NCBI GenBank assembly: GCA_026018925.1
Contig: JAKSZU010000135.1
Location: 1 to 64,000 of the forward strand
Length of the DNA stretch: 64,000 bases
From: Tupaia tana
Taxonomy: Eukaryota; Chordata; Mammalia; Scandentia; Tupaiidae
Direction: 5' to 3'
The notes under the pieces are model-generated. The model ran no database searches. It worked only from the letters and a program-made list of their open reading frames with translations, and was not told where the DNA came from. Each line of letters begins with the position of its first letter. Positions within the stretch are counted from its first letter, which is position 1. The position numbers were made by a program, and so were the translations under genes. This document shows, one piece after another, positions 1 to 11,039 of the stretch.

Positions 1-250
1 GTTAGAGAGAGATTTTTGCTATAGGGCACTTGAGGTCCTAGAGAGATGAAGAAAGAGACAGAAACAGAAAGCAAGAAATCACTTCCTGGGGGATACCCAC
101 ACAGCAGTCTTTCTCCATTCTCCTCTTGGGATTTCTGGTATGCACTCACATGCACCCAGCATGAGTTTTAAGCTGCTCGGTCTGGGACTTGAACTGTGGT
201 CAACTATGTAGGAGTTCAGCAACTTAACGATAATACAATCTGCTGGTCCC
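1..250 (-). mobile_element. tRNA-derived SINE, long type (cut by window edge)
   Basis: Read on the minus strand it opens with the tRNA-like head (GGGACCAGCAGATTG at 250 downward) and runs through the GGAGAATGGAGAA body to the CCCTATAGCAAAAATCTC end that closes this family. The A-tail lies at or beyond the window edge. Confidence 0.85.
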
Positions 251-299
251 TATGCATCAGTTTTATCAAGGGACTGAATTAGGAAGTATTCCCTATTCT

Positions 300-540
300 T
301 CAGTTATGTGGAAGACTTTGAAAAGAGTTTTTAATTATTTTAAAAATATTTGGTCTTTTTTACCACTGAAGCCATCTAGTCCTGGGTTTTTCTTTGTTAG
401 AGGGTTTTGATTAGTGATTAAATCTCCACTAGTCATAGGTCTAATTAGATTTTCTATTTCTTCATAGTTCAATTTTAGTTCTTTGTGTACTTCTAGAAAT
501 TGGTCCATTTCATCTAGGTTATCCAACTTGTTGCTGTATT
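300..540 (-). pseudogene. LINE-1 ORF2 fragment, start of the RT domain
   Basis: The minus-strand frame ending at 335 reads NLDEMDQFLEVHKELKLN, then a KKNPGLDGF segment. This is the LINE-1 ORF2 stretch just before the reverse-transcriptase fingers. Only about 75 codons survive. It is out of order relative to the LINE-1 at 2.6-5.5 kb and so is probably a separate insertion. Confidence 0.75.
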
Positions 541-617
541 ATTATATTCTATGCATTATATTTCTGTAAAATTAGTAGTAATAATAGTCCTTTTATTTTT
601 GTGTGCGATAACTTCAG

Positions 618-619
<2 letters not shown>

Positions 620-659
<40 letters not shown>
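620..659. repeat. (CT)n microsatellite
   Basis: About 20 uninterrupted CT dinucleotides. Confidence 0.95.
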
Positions 660-662
<3 letters not shown>

Positions 663-710
663 ATCTAGTAAAGATCTGTCAGTTTTTATCTGTTTAGAAA
701 GTAAGCATTT

Positions 711-870
711 GGGACCAGCAGATGGCATGGTGGTTGAGGTTCTGGACTCCCACATGGAGTGGTTTGAGCCCCAGACCTGGCAGCTCACTTTCTCATTTTC
801 CATTTCTCTCTCTTTTTGTCTTGCTCTGGTCAAATTAAATAGCAATAATACATAAATAATTCTTTAAAAA
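711..870 (+). mobile_element. tRNA-derived SINE, short type
   Basis: GGGACCAGCAGATGGCATGG head with the B-box-like GGTTTGAGCCCC, then a short CT-rich part and an A-rich end. The long GGAGAATGGAGGAGAAGGG body is absent, which defines the roughly 150-bp subfamily. Confidence 0.8.
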
Positions 871-888
871 ATCAACTTTTGGTGTCAC

Positions 889-990
889 TTTTTTTTTTTC
901 ACTCTTTCTGGTGACTGATGTGTACAGTCACCAGAAAGAGACAGAAAGAGAGAGGGGGAGAAAGCACCCCCTGGTTGGAAATGCCCAGTT
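889..990 (-). mobile_element. SINE fragment, 3' half only
   Basis: On the minus strand it has the CT-rich TTTCTGTCTCTTTCTGGTGA body of the family but no tRNA head. Old or truncated. Confidence 0.5.
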
Positions 991-1749
991 GAGCCAAGAT
1001 CTTGCTCAACCCATTAAAATGGGTTACATACCATCTGCCATCAAAACTAGAGACTTCCTACCATAAATGACTATCTTAGAAACGTTGCCTATGCTAGTCA
1101 GAATACCACTCTTTACTGTTAAGGATAAACATAGAGAAGCAGGCCCAAGAGATTTCCCACTTTTGTACTTATGTGCTAGTGATCCTACACATATTCTTGG
1201 GGCCAAAGCCAAGAGTCATAGGGGAAAATATCTACACAAGATCACCTTAATCTAATCTTATGCTTTTGTTTAAAATCTCCATAGGTTATTGAAGGAATAT
1301 TCAGGCCACATAGATCATGAGGCAGTGGAGTAAGTACTTTGCAAGATGTAACCCAGCAGATCCCAAGGACATTTTAGATTTATGTAAAACCATCAATAGG
1401 GCTAATAAATGCAAAATCATACTTTAAATAGTACCACAAATACATAGGCTAGGGCTCCCTGAAAATCCTAATTTCTCCTCAGTGTGCATAATCAGCTAGG
1501 AAGGCCAACTGATTGGCCTTGAACAATGTTTCTGATGATATAGCCCCACCCAAGTTGTTACAGTGGGAGATGACAACTACTCAGGTGACATCATCCCAAG
1601 CCAAAAGACATGGAGAACTCTGCCCTTATTTTCTTTAAACCTTCAGCCCCAACAGTGTTCAGTAGTAACAAATCCATCCAAGACTTGGCAATAGACTTTG
1701 CCTTTTCCAGCTTCCTAACTTTAACTTTTCAGAAGGATATAAGGATAAT
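991..1749. other. unassigned intergenic sequence
   Basis: I see no convincing gene or repeat family here. The short open frames on both strands (for example 1024-1255) overlap each other and lack any recognisable protein signature. Confidence 0.5.
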
Positions 1750-2225
1750 TTGCTGAACTCATGTTATTTTTTATTTGCCCCATGTTGTGGCATAGATCAT
1801 TCTTTGTCCTCCCAAGTTTCATGTTTTGGAATTGAACTTAGTAGGTAGTGATTGGTTGTTCTTCAGAAATTCATGTGTTGGTACCTGAATATATTGTAAA
1901 GGCATTAGGTGAAAACCTAACTGCCTCAGGGTGTGTGGTGGTGAGACCTTTGAGTGTCCTAATATCATTAGGACAGAGCATATATGATTGAGTTTGGGAG
2001 GGACTAAAAGCAGATAGAATGAGACCAGAATGTCAGAGAGAAAGTCACATGGATACAGAACACACTCTTCTCTGCTGAAAGTTCTGCTTTCTGTCATTTG
2101 TTACACATTTTGAACTCTCCAGCCATCACCATTATGAGTTATTTAACTTCTGCATCTTCATGATTCACTCAGCCTCAGGTATATGTTACAGCCATACAAG
2201 AATCTGTTAAGACACTCTGCAGTCC
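1750..2225 (+). mobile_element. MaLR-type LTR (MLT1/MST-like)
   Basis: The 3' end (ACTCAGCCTCAGGTATATG then ACAGCC, near 2168-2195) matches the usual end of MaLR LTRs. The body has the ATTCATGTGTTGGTACCTGA-like start and a CACATGGA stretch. The left boundary is approximate and the LTR is decayed. No internal MaLR sequence is visible next to it, so it looks like a solo LTR. Confidence 0.55.
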
Positions 2226-2268
2226 ATCGCTTTTCCTTTCTGTTTACATTACCATCAATCAATCTTCT

Positions 2269-2458
2269 GGGGTCCAGCAGATAGCATAGTGGTTGCTGGA
2301 TTCCACATGGCTGATTGCAGTTCAAGTCCTGGACCCAGTGACTTGAAAATCACACCTGGCACATGTACATGCTTGCCCAAGATCCCAGGAGGAGAATGTA
2401 AGAGAAGAGATTATGGTGTGGCTATCCCCACGTGGGATGATTTCTCACTTTTCATCTC

Positions 2459-2502
<44 letters not shown>

Positions 2503-2545
2503 TGGCAAATTTATGCACCTAAGGCAAAAACCTCTTTTAAAAAAT
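2269..2545 (+). mobile_element. tRNA-derived SINE, long type, with internal (TG)n
   Basis: GGGGTCCAGCAGATAGCATAG head, GGAGAATG body and GGCAAAAACCTC end. The CT-rich stretch before the end is replaced by a TG microsatellite at 2461-2502. Confidence 0.85.
2461..2502. repeat. (TG)n microsatellite inside a SINE
   Basis: About 21 TG units. The Cys-Val repeat reading frames seen here are translations of this microsatellite, not proteins. Confidence 0.95.
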
Positions 2546-3420
2546 CAGACTTTTGACACCTACCTGACCTTTCTGTTCCCTTTTCACTATAGCCTCACCA
2601 GCACTAGTTTATTTATTTATTTATTTTTTAATTTTTTAAAATCACAACCCTTGTAACTAGGGTTTAACAGTATCTGATTGTGGTTTTGATTTGTATTTCC
2701 TTTATAATAAGAGATGTTGAGCATTTTTTCCTATGCTTTTGGCCATTCTTATGTCCTCCTTAGAGAGTTAGCTGTTCAGCTCATTTGTATATTTTTAAGT
2801 TGGATTATTCCTTTAAAAAAAAGGTGAGCTGTTTGAGTTTCCTGTATATTCTGATTATCAACCCTTTATTTGAAGCATAATTTGAAAATATTTTATCTCA
2901 TTTGAAGGGATGTCTCTTCACTTACTATTGTTTCCTTTCCTGTGGAGGTTTTAATGGAGAAGGTTTCAGTTTTCCCCCTTTCATTATAATGTTAGCTATG
3001 GGTCTATCATATATGACTCTCTTTGTGTTGAGAAGTGTCCTTTTCTACCTGTTTTTGTTGAAAGTCTTAGTCATGAAGGCATGTTCTGTTTTCTCAAAAG
3101 CTTTTTTCTGCATCAATTTATATGATCATATAGTTTTTATCTTTCCTTCTGTTAATATGATGTATTACTCTTATTGTTTTGTATGTATTGAACTGTCCTT
3201 TCATCCCTCAGATAAACCTGGTAATGACATATGTTCTTTAATATGCTATTAGATTTCATTTTCTAGCATTTTGTTGAGAATTATTACATCCGTATTCATC
3301 TGATATATTTTGTCTGTAGTGTTTTGTTTTGTTTTGATTTTTTATGTCCTTGTCTGATTTTTGTATTAAGATTATGGAGGCTTCATAGAATAAGTTTGTG
3401 AGGGTTCCTTCCTTTTGAAT

Positions 3421-3700
3421 TTTTCATTTTATTTTTTCTTTATTTCAAGTTCTTTTATACATCAATAATGTTATTTAGCATGCAAAGTGAATCTTCCAAC
3501 ACTTGTACATTTCTCCCCAGTCCGGTTGATAATACTATAAAATTATCTTCAATGTATAATACCCCATTTCTTTGTCCCATTAAAGCTATGCCTTTCTATT
3601 TTTCTCCTTAATGTCCTTCCTCAGACTCTACTTCTTCACCCAACCTCTTCCCACCCTATATCAGATATTCATAACCATTTACTGTGTTTCTATATAGATG
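3421..3700 (-). mobile_element. 5'-truncated LINE-1 3' end, nested
   Basis: The same 3' UTR block (minus strand) recurs at 29660-29815 and 37950-38640: GCAAAGTGAATCTTCCAAC, a CCCCAGTCC stretch, then TATTTTTCTCCTTAATGTCC on the plus strand. It separates the endonuclease and RT pieces of the older LINE-1. Confidence 0.65.
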
Positions 3701-4251
3701 TCTATGACGTTCATCTGGTTTATAATATCATCTAGGTCCTGAATCGCTTTGCTTTTTTTTTTGTCTCGTTGACCTGTCTAAAGGAGACAATGGGTGTTGA
3801 GATCTCCAACAACTTTTGTTTCACAGTCTATGTCTCTGTTTAGATCTAGCAGCCTTTCTTTTACATATTTGGGTGTTCCTGACTTGGGTGCATAGATATT
3901 TATAAGCATTATATCTCCTTGGTGAATTATCCCTTTTACTACTATATAATGCCCTTCTTTGTCTCTTCTTATGGTTTTTGTCCAAACTCAGTATAGTGAC
4001 TCCTGCTCTTTTTTGGTTTCCAGTTGCATGGAATACCTTTTTCTAGCCCTTCATTTCTAGTCTATGAATGTCTTTGTCCACGAGAGGGTTTCATGTAGAC
4101 AGCAGATAGAGGGTTTCTGATTTTTAATCCATTCAGCAAGTCTATCTCTTGATTGGAGAATTTAATCTATTAACATTCAACGTTATTATTGATATTTCCA
4201 CACTTGTCCTTACCATTAAGTTGGCCATATACTCAGTTGCTTTTTGTTCTT

Positions 4252-4520
4252 TTATTGTTGTCTGTCTGTCTTTAGCTTTCTTAGTATACTACTCCTTTTA
4301 GAATTTCTTGGAGAGTTGGTCTGGAGTTGGTAAATTCTTTCAGATTTTGTTTCTCCAAGAATGTCTTGCCAGGTATGATATTCTTGGTTGAAATTGTTTC
4401 TCATTATCACTTTGAATATATTTCCCCATTCTATCCTTGTTTGGATTGTATACTCTGAGAGGTCCTGTGTTATCCTGATGGGAGAGGCTTTGTAAGTGAT
4501 TTGATGTTTCTTTCTTTCTT
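4252..4520 (-). pseudogene. LINE-1 ORF1 C-terminal fragment
   Basis: The minus-strand frame contains ITYKASPIRITQDLSEYTIQ and later EWGNIFKVI. It corresponds to the intact region VTYKGHPSRLTPDFLTETMQ in the LINE-1 ORF1 at 63.7 kb of this window. It lies 3' of a SINE insertion that separates it from the N-terminal part at 5168-5437. Confidence 0.75.
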
Positions 4521-4985
4521 TTTTTTTAAATAGGTTTTTGCTATAGGGAGTGTGCACTCACCAGAAAGACAGAGAGAGACAGAGAGACAGAAAGCAAGAA
4601 ATCATCTCCCAGGGGGTGGCCATGCCGCAATCTTTTCTCCTCCTTTCTTTTCTTTAATTTTTTTTTTTTTGGAGATGTTTTTGCTATAGGGCGCGTGCGC
4701 TCGCCAGCCAGACAGAGACAGAGAGACAGAAAGCGAGAAATCAACCCCCCGGGGGGATGGTCACGCCGCAATTCCTTCTCCTCCATTCTCCTCTCGGGAC
4801 CTTGGGCACACACGCACATGTGCCCGGCATGAGTTTAAGCCACCGAGTCTGGAATTCGAACCGCGGTCGACTACATGGGAGTCCAGCGACATAGCCATTA
4901 TGCTAACTGCTGGTCCCATCTCCTCCTTTCTTCTCTCAGGATATTGGGCACACATGTACAAGCATATTTGGATGTTTGGGCATTT
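4515..4985 (-). mobile_element. SINE inside the LINE-1, itself split by another SINE
   Basis: The A-tail and 3' half lie at 4515-4656. The body resumes at 4918 with CTCCTCCTTTCTTCTCTCAGG. The duplicated TCTCCTCCTTTCTT on both sides of 4657-4917 marks the insertion site of the inner copy. The tRNA head of this outer copy is degraded. Confidence 0.75.
4657..4917 (-). mobile_element. young tRNA-derived SINE inserted in an older SINE
   Basis: Near-consensus on the minus strand: GGGACCAGCAGTTAGCATAA head, B-box region GGTTCGAATTCC, GGGCACATGTGCGTG, GGAGAATGGAGGAG, the CCCCCCGGGGGG palindrome, and the GCGCACGCGCCCTATAGC end. Confidence 0.9.
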
Positions 4986-5167
4986 CATGGTATCTAGTAT
5001 TTCTCATATAGTATTCAGTTTTCTTGGCCATGTTCTCAGTATTTTTGATTATTTTTTCTAGGTCAGAAGTTTTGTCTTCTAATCCCAAGATTCTATCTTC
5101 TGTGTGATCTAACCTGCCTTTAATACTTTCAAGGGAAGTTTTTATTACTGTATTACAGCCTTCATAT

Positions 5168-5437
5168 CTAACAGTTCTGTTTCTTTCTTATGGTGTCTAA
5201 TTCTTCTTTCACATAATGGAAGGACTTTCTCATTTCTTGGAGCTCAACATTTCTTTTCTCTTGCATCTCGTTGAATTTTGTTGCCATAAATTTTATTACC
5301 ATACTAAATTCTTTTTCTGACATTTCAGTAATATCCTCTAAATTTTCTCTACTTGGAGATGAGTTACAGTGTTCCATTGCTGGAGATGTATTACTTGATT
5401 CTCTCATCCTTGAGAGTGTTCTCTGATTCTTAGTCAT
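5168..5437 (-). pseudogene. LINE-1 ORF1 N-terminal fragment
   Basis: An 89-codon frame including SPSRENLEDITEMSEKEFS and ELQEMRKSF. It aligns by eye with the ORF1 at 62952-63374 (LPVPEKIEDVTKMSEIKF, ELQEMRKSFND). It encodes the start of the coiled coil that trimerises the LINE-1 RNA-binding protein. The frame is broken downstream. Confidence 0.8.
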
Positions 5438-5460
5438 TTGGTAATTGTTTACTTTTGACT

Positions 5461-5994
5461 AATTTGTTGCCGAGGTAGTCCGTGGCTGTGAGCTCATGTA
5501 TTCACCTAACTGTGAAATCGTTTGTTACTATTTTCTCCTTTCTACTATGTCCTCCAGTGTGGGAATCACAGGATAAGTTTGCAAACGGATTTAAGAAGTG
5601 GAATTTCACTCTTCTTGCAAAAGCTATAGTGGGGTGCAAAGAATTGTGTAAAATTCACGATATACAGATGTTTAGCTACTATGTACCTAGTCTTCTCTAG
5701 GAAGTGGGTAAGGGCTGAGCAGTAAAATAGGAAAGTAAAGAAAAAGAAAAAGAATGTAGGAAATGGAAATAGAAAAATCAAAGAAAAGGGAAGGAAAGAA
5801 CTAGAATGAAAGAGGAAATAAAAGAAATCAAATGGTAAATAATGAAATTGGGTTAAAAATAGAAAACCACATGGTGTGTGTGGGGGCCATGGGAGGGGCT
5901 GCCAAAGTCAGAGGTAGACTGGCCTGGATGCTTTCTGTCCTAGTTGAGGGGAAAGGAGACAAATAAGAACAGAAAGGCACAAAATGGGCAGAAA

Positions 5995-6043
<49 letters not shown>

Positions 6044-6310
6044 GAAAAATAAATTAGAAGGGACAGAGAAACAGAGAAGAGCAAGAGGGATGGTGAAACT
6101 TGCCTATCTGGCTAGCACTGGGGTCTGGAAGGGGAGTCCCTGCCTGGAGAGGGGGGGCCCACAGCCCTGAAATTGCACCCAGATGGCCAGCACAGTCAGA
6201 GGGCCAGGAGTTATAAACAGTTTTAATACTTAGAAAAGTGATATTAATAGGCTAATACATAAATAAGGATACATTATCATGGATTTGCATAACAATGAAG
6301 AAGAATTTTT
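5461..6310 (-). other. probable LINE-1 5' region with a long T tract
   Basis: Directly upstream of the ORF1 fragment and therefore probably its 5' UTR; this is inference from position only. It contains a 40-base T run at 6000-6039 and a G-rich patch at 6120-6165. No gene is visible. Confidence 0.35.
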
Positions 6311-6312
6311 AA

Positions 6313-6552
6313 AATGTATACCATTCATTTTACTTACTTCCTCCATGAGCAAGAGAGACACAGAAAGAGAGAGATAGCACCCTCAATGGAGTCTAAAATT
6401 CATGATCCACTCCTAGCCTTAGACAACCCCAGATCATGGACACATGTGTCCCACACTAAGAAAGGTTTCCAGACTCAAACTGAGAACCTTCCCATGTGGG
6501 TGATCTTCACAAAAATGCCATGTTTTATTGCTGTGCCACCATCTGACCGCCA
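6313..6552 (-). mobile_element. very old SINE-like remnant
   Basis: The block ends on the plus strand with TGTGCCACCATCTGACCGCC and begins near GAGCAAGAGAGACACAGAAAGAG. This is the layout of the short SINE type on the minus strand, but too diverged to be certain. Confidence 0.35.
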
Positions 6553-6799
6553 GAAAGGAAATGTCAAGATGAAATTCAGCCCTACCATAAACAAAATAAT
6601 TCATGACTCATTATTAAAAATAAATAAAAAGATACTTAGTGTCTTATTCTCAAATATCATGACACTTTACAGATCATTGATGCCATATTACCCTTTGGTC
6701 TACTGAGAAATTACTGTGACTTCTTCATTTTCAAATTTATACTCTTTCAAAGTGTTCTTATCTCTTCTCAAATGTAAATTATCCATTTTGCTTTCAAAT

Positions 6800-7186
6800 G
6801 TCATTTTATTTGCCTTTTTAAAAAAAGCCAGCTTGATTGAGGTATAATTTATAGCAAAGAAGTCCCCTCTTGTAAGAGTACCATTCAGAGATTTTGAGTA
6901 AACTGATAAGCCCTCACCACCATCACCTCAATCCAGTTTTACATCATTTTGGTATTTCCTTGGCCACAGCATTTTCTTGTGCTAGTTGGTGGCCAGTCTC
7001 TGATCCTACCTCCAACCTCGGGCAACCACAGATTTATGTCTCTACAGGTTTGCCTTTTTGGAAAATTGTATGTAAAGAGAATCAGACAGTCTATATTACT
7101 TTGTGTCTTGTTTCTTTCATTTAGCATGTTTTTTGAAGGTCTTCCATGTTGTAGCATGTATTAATAGTTCCACTTTCATTGTGGTA
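6800..7186 (-). mobile_element. old LINE-1 3' UTR fragment
   Basis: On the plus strand TTGATTGAGGTATAATTTATA, CAACCACAGATTTATG and TTCTTTCATTTAGCATG are the antisense of the 3' end of old mammalian LINE-1 (L1M) elements. Confidence 0.6.
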
Positions 7187-7199
7187 TAGATTAGTCAGG

Positions 7200-7350
7200 G
7201 TTCTCCAGAGAGGGATTACATAAATATATGTATATGTGTATACATAAATGCATATATGTGTGTGTGTGTACATACACACTGGGAATATATATTTATACAC
7301 ACACATATATAAGCAATGGGATCTAAATATATACACATATATTTAGAGAA
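7200..7350. repeat. TA/TG-rich low-complexity tract
   Basis: Alternating ATATATGTGTATACATA sequence inside the LTR. The minus-strand open frame here is low-complexity only. Confidence 0.85.
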
Positions 7351-7726
7351 AGGTGTATTTACATATATAGTATAGAAGTGTGCCAAAAGAAAGAGAGAGA
7401 GGAGAGGGATGTATTAGGAGAATTTGCTCATGTGGTTATGGAGACTCCAAAGTCCCACAATAGGCCATCTACAGGCTGAGACCCTGGGGTGCTGGTAGCA
7501 TGAGCATTCCAAGTGTCAAACTTTCAGAACCAGGGAATCAATGGTATTAAGAACCTGGGGGTCTGCTGATATGAGTTTTGGAGCCTACAGGCTAGAAAAT
7601 ATGGAATTCAGATTGCCAATGGGTGAAGAGTGTCCCAGCTCCAGGAGAAAGAGATACAAAATAGCTTTCCCTCTCTCTTTCTTGTTATATCAGGACCCCC
7701 AGCCAATTCAAAGATCCAAACTATCA

Positions 7727-7997
7727 GGACCAGCAGATGGCAGAATGGTTACGTTGCTGGACTCCCACATAGTTAACCACAGTTCGAGTCCTGGTCCCAG
7801 TAGCTTAAAACTCACACTGGGTGTGTGTGTGCATGCTTGTCCAAAATCCCAAGAGGAGAATGGAGGAGAAGTGTTTGTGGTGTGGCCATCCCCCCTGGAG
7901 AGTGATTTCTCTTCTTTTTTCTGTCTGTCTGTCTCTATCTCTCTGGTGAGCACATATGCCCTATAATGAAACATCTCTTAAAACAAAACAAAACAAG
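7727..7997 (+). mobile_element. tRNA-derived SINE, long type, inside the ERVL LTR
   Basis: GGACCAGCAGATGGCAGAAT head, perfect B box GGTTCGAGTCC-like (AGTTCGAGTCC), GGAGAATGGAGGAGAAG body, CCCTATAATG end and an (AAAAC)n tail. Confidence 0.9.
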
Positions 7998-8567
7998 ATG
8001 CCTAGTATCAAAAGACAAATTTTCAACAGATTTCATTATAGATCTATTTCACTCTTGTATCTGCAATTCATGAGTCAGGCAGCCTCCATTCTACAATACA
8101 GAACAAGAGCTCCCAATGTGGTATACAGTAAAACAGTGGCTTTTGTAAGGTCAGAACAAGAGCAACCAAAAAGAACAATAGAAAGAAAGCTGACTGGTTA
8201 CCATAAGTGACATCAGGTTATTTTTTGTAGGGGTTCTACCATGACTCAGGCAAATTGAAGCTTGTTTTAAAGAAAAACTGATCTGTTTGAGATCTGTCTG
8301 CTTCTGTAAAGTCTCAGGTTGATTATGCGGCATTTAGCATATGAGATTTCATTTTAGCTTCATCTAGTCTGCTAAGGCCCAGTGCAGCTTTGTCCAAAAC
8401 AACCAGCTCTCATAATTTTGGTAAACACTGCCAATGAGTGTAGATTCCTTCTCAGTCCACTGACATACGCTCACAGACACACCCAGAAATAATCCTTTAT
8501 CAGATCTCTAAGTACCTTTTCTTTATTAAAAATGTATTTATTTATTTTTATTTATTGTTACTATTTT

Positions 8568-8716
8568 TTAAATTTGCTGTAGTACATGTGTTCACCAGAG
8601 AGAAAGAGACAGAGTGAGATAAAGGAAAAATGAGAAAGGACGTCATCAGGCCCAGGACTCAAACTCTGATAGACCACGTGGGAGCCCAGCGCCTTAACCA
8701 CCACACCTCCTGCTGT
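8568..8716 (-). mobile_element. tRNA-derived SINE, short type
   Basis: Plus view: ACCAGAGAGAAAGAGACAGA, then GGCCCAGGACTCAAACTC (B box) and CGCCTTAACCACCACACC (A box region). No long body. Confidence 0.8.
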
Positions 8717-9106
8717 TGCCTCTCTAGATACCTCTTAATTCAGTCAAGTGGACATCTAAAATTAGCCACATTTATCCACAACTTGTTAACTTGACAACCG
8801 TAATCCACATCACCTGAAACCATACTCAATATCCAAGTAAGTACAGTAACAAGGTAATAGTTCCACCTAACATCAAACAACTATCCTGCATACACCAGGA
8901 ATGCACCACTCCTTTCCCCTGAAGAAGAGATAAAAGTCCTTGGGTAGTATTCCCTCTCCTCCCAATATCCCCTAATGTAAACGGTGTGATGTAAAATTAG
9001 CAAATACTCAGATTCTGATAAAAAGTCAATACAAATTATGTTACATGATGATGGGATAAAGAGGAATTAAAATAAAAAGCACTTAAATCTATTAAAACTA
9101 TTTGTA

Positions 9107-9358
9107 GGGACCAGCAGTTGGCATAATGACTATGTCGCTAGACTCCCATGTGGTCGACCGTGGTTCAAGTCCCGGACCCAGTGGCTTAAAATCACACTGG
9201 GCGCGTGTGCGTGTGTGTCCAAGATCCTGAGAGGAGAATGGAGGAGAAGGGATTGCGATGTGGCCAACTCCCTGGGGGCGATTTCTCATTTTCTGTCTCT
9301 CTGTCTCTCTCTTTCTGGTGAGTGTATGTGCCCTATGGCAAAAACCTTTCAAAAAATA
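9107..9358 (+). mobile_element. tRNA-derived SINE, long type
   Basis: GGGACCAGCAGTTGGCATAA head, GGTTCAAGTCC B box, GGAGAATGGAGGAGAAGGG body, GCCCTATGGCAAAAACC end. It lies in the 3' part of the ERVL internal region. Confidence 0.9.
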
Positions 9359-9689
9359 AAAACCCTATTTGTATATCTCTACATACAAATAAATGTATTC
9401 TTAACAAGCAAGGGTAGAAATATTCATACAATTACAGTCCTTTTTTTTTCAGTTACTGGTCACTTGGGCATAGCTGGTGTTTATACGTAACTTCTATTAA
9501 CCATCCTGTATTCCTTTGCTTTCACCTTCAGCAAATACCTCAGCTTGTCATTGTTTCTTTACCTCAACAGGTGACCCAGAACTTTGTTTTATCTGGACCA
9601 TTTGTAGCCTTGCCTGTTTTGAGGGTTGTGATTTCCAACTGACCTTACTCACAGGTCATGGTTATACTATGAGACACCTTCAGGGGTTC

Positions 9690-10545
9690 CCTGTGTTTCA
9701 TACGTACTCTCCCTTAGCTCCATTGTGGAGCAGTAGGCCAATTTCCTCTTGGTAGTCTTGGTAACCTACACAGTAACTGCCTAATTAGATTGGTGATTCA
9801 GAGGCACGAGGTCTCCAAAGAGCCGAGATGGCAATGGTAGCTTCCAGATCCATGGAATCATTGCTATGTTTCCTAGTGAAAGCATTCTTCTCACAGGAAC
9901 TAAGACCTGCAGACCAGCAGAGCATAATGTTATAGGAAAAGAAAGCAAAATTTTTGCTAGTGGGTTACTAATCATGAGTGCTGCCACTTTCATTTCCACC
10001 CCATGATTTCTATGCCTATAAATGCTGATTATGGGAGAAACAGTACCATACACTGGGTACTGATTCAGACCACATGTAATTTTCTGGAGAATCTTGTCCC
10101 AGCCCTGCAAAGTACATACTATCATTTAGCTGGTGCAGTGACTATGAATCACCATTCTATCAAGCATGCTGGTTCTGGATAATGGAGAACATGGTAAAAC
10201 CAGTGAATATCCTGAATCTAACCTTTTGCCATACTTCTTTGGCTGGGACATAAGTTTCTTGATCAGACATAATGGTGTGTGCAATACCATTATGATGGAT
10301 AAGATATTCTGTAAGTTCACAGGTGGTAGTATGGGCAGAAGCACTGACTACAGGAATGTCAAATCCACATCCAGATGGTCTACCCCAGAAGGACAAGACA
10401 TTGTCCCTTCCAAGATCAAAGAGGTCCAGTGTAATCACCTGCTACCAGGAAGCTAACTGATCAACCTGGGGAATAGTGCCTTATCTGGGGCTTAATGTTG
10501 GTCTCCACTGCTGGCAGATTGGGCACTCATCAGCATCTAAATCCA
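9690..10545 (-). pseudogene. ERVL pol: integrase region, decayed
   Basis: The minus strand shows a CPICQQW zinc-binding Cys pair (near 10540-10505), followed by a long frame 10438-10160 through the catalytic core region, ending in shifted frames down to 9781. Integrase inserts viral DNA into host DNA. Several frame changes and stops make it non-functional. The segment below 9780 may belong to the dUTPase region known in ERVL, but I cannot confirm that. Confidence 0.65.
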
Positions 10546-11039
10546 GGCCAGACTTGGTGAGTGGAAGTCCACATAGCTGAGCCCATGCTCAATCTCCATT
10601 CAAGCCACTGTGACAACGTTACTCATGATACCATATAGCAAGGGTGGCTGGAGAAGGAGGATTAATAGACTCTAAAGAATGTAGCATCCTATCCACTTGA
10701 TTATTAAAGTATTCCTCTGCTGAGATCACTCTTTGATGAGCATTCACATGGGAACACAAATATCTTTAGATCCTCTGCCCACTCAGAGAGGTCTATCTAT
10801 AACCTCTTCCTCAAATTGCTTTGTCACTGATTTTCCAACTATGCTCCTTCAACGTCCTCAATCACGTAGTCAAACTATCAGCTACAGACCAGGAAACAGA
10901 TGTTCAGTTGCGCATCTGGATACTTTTCCTTCCAAACAAGTGCACAACCATAGAGCATGCACTGCCCATAGTTCTATACATTGAGAGGACTTTCCCTCAT
11001 CACTGTCCTTTAATGACCCAAAAAGGGTGATGGTGCTAT

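Larger units (their letters stand above)
2580..5460 (-). mobile_element. LINE-1 remnant, minus strand, fragmented and nested
   Basis: From 5' to 3' on the minus strand the order is: ORF1 N-part (5437-5168), ORF1 C-part (about 4500-4252), ORF2 endonuclease part (about 4220-3700), ORF2 RT part (about 3420-2950) and a 3' UTR (about 2930-2580). A second LINE-1 3' end (3421-3700) and two SINEs (4515-4985) interrupt it. ORF2 also has an internal gap between endonuclease and RT. The element is dead. Confidence 0.75.
7187..8770 (-). repeat. 3' LTR of the ERVL, split by two SINEs
   Basis: It opens (plus view) with ATTAGTCAGGGTTCTCCAGA, which in sense orientation is the TCTGGAGAACCCTGACTAAT end of MLT2-type LTRs. 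A TA/TG-rich low-complexity stretch (7215-7345) follows, as usual for these LTRs. The other edge is AAATTAGCCACA near 8770. SINEs at 7727-7997 and 8568-8716 account for much of its excess length. Confidence 0.7.

Noticed and set aside
2289-2656. Open frames rich in Cys-Val repeats
   Set aside because: They are translations of the (TG)n microsatellite inside a SINE.
9966-10456. Plus-strand frame 10166-10456 as a gene
   Set aside because: It is the complement of the ERVL integrase frame.
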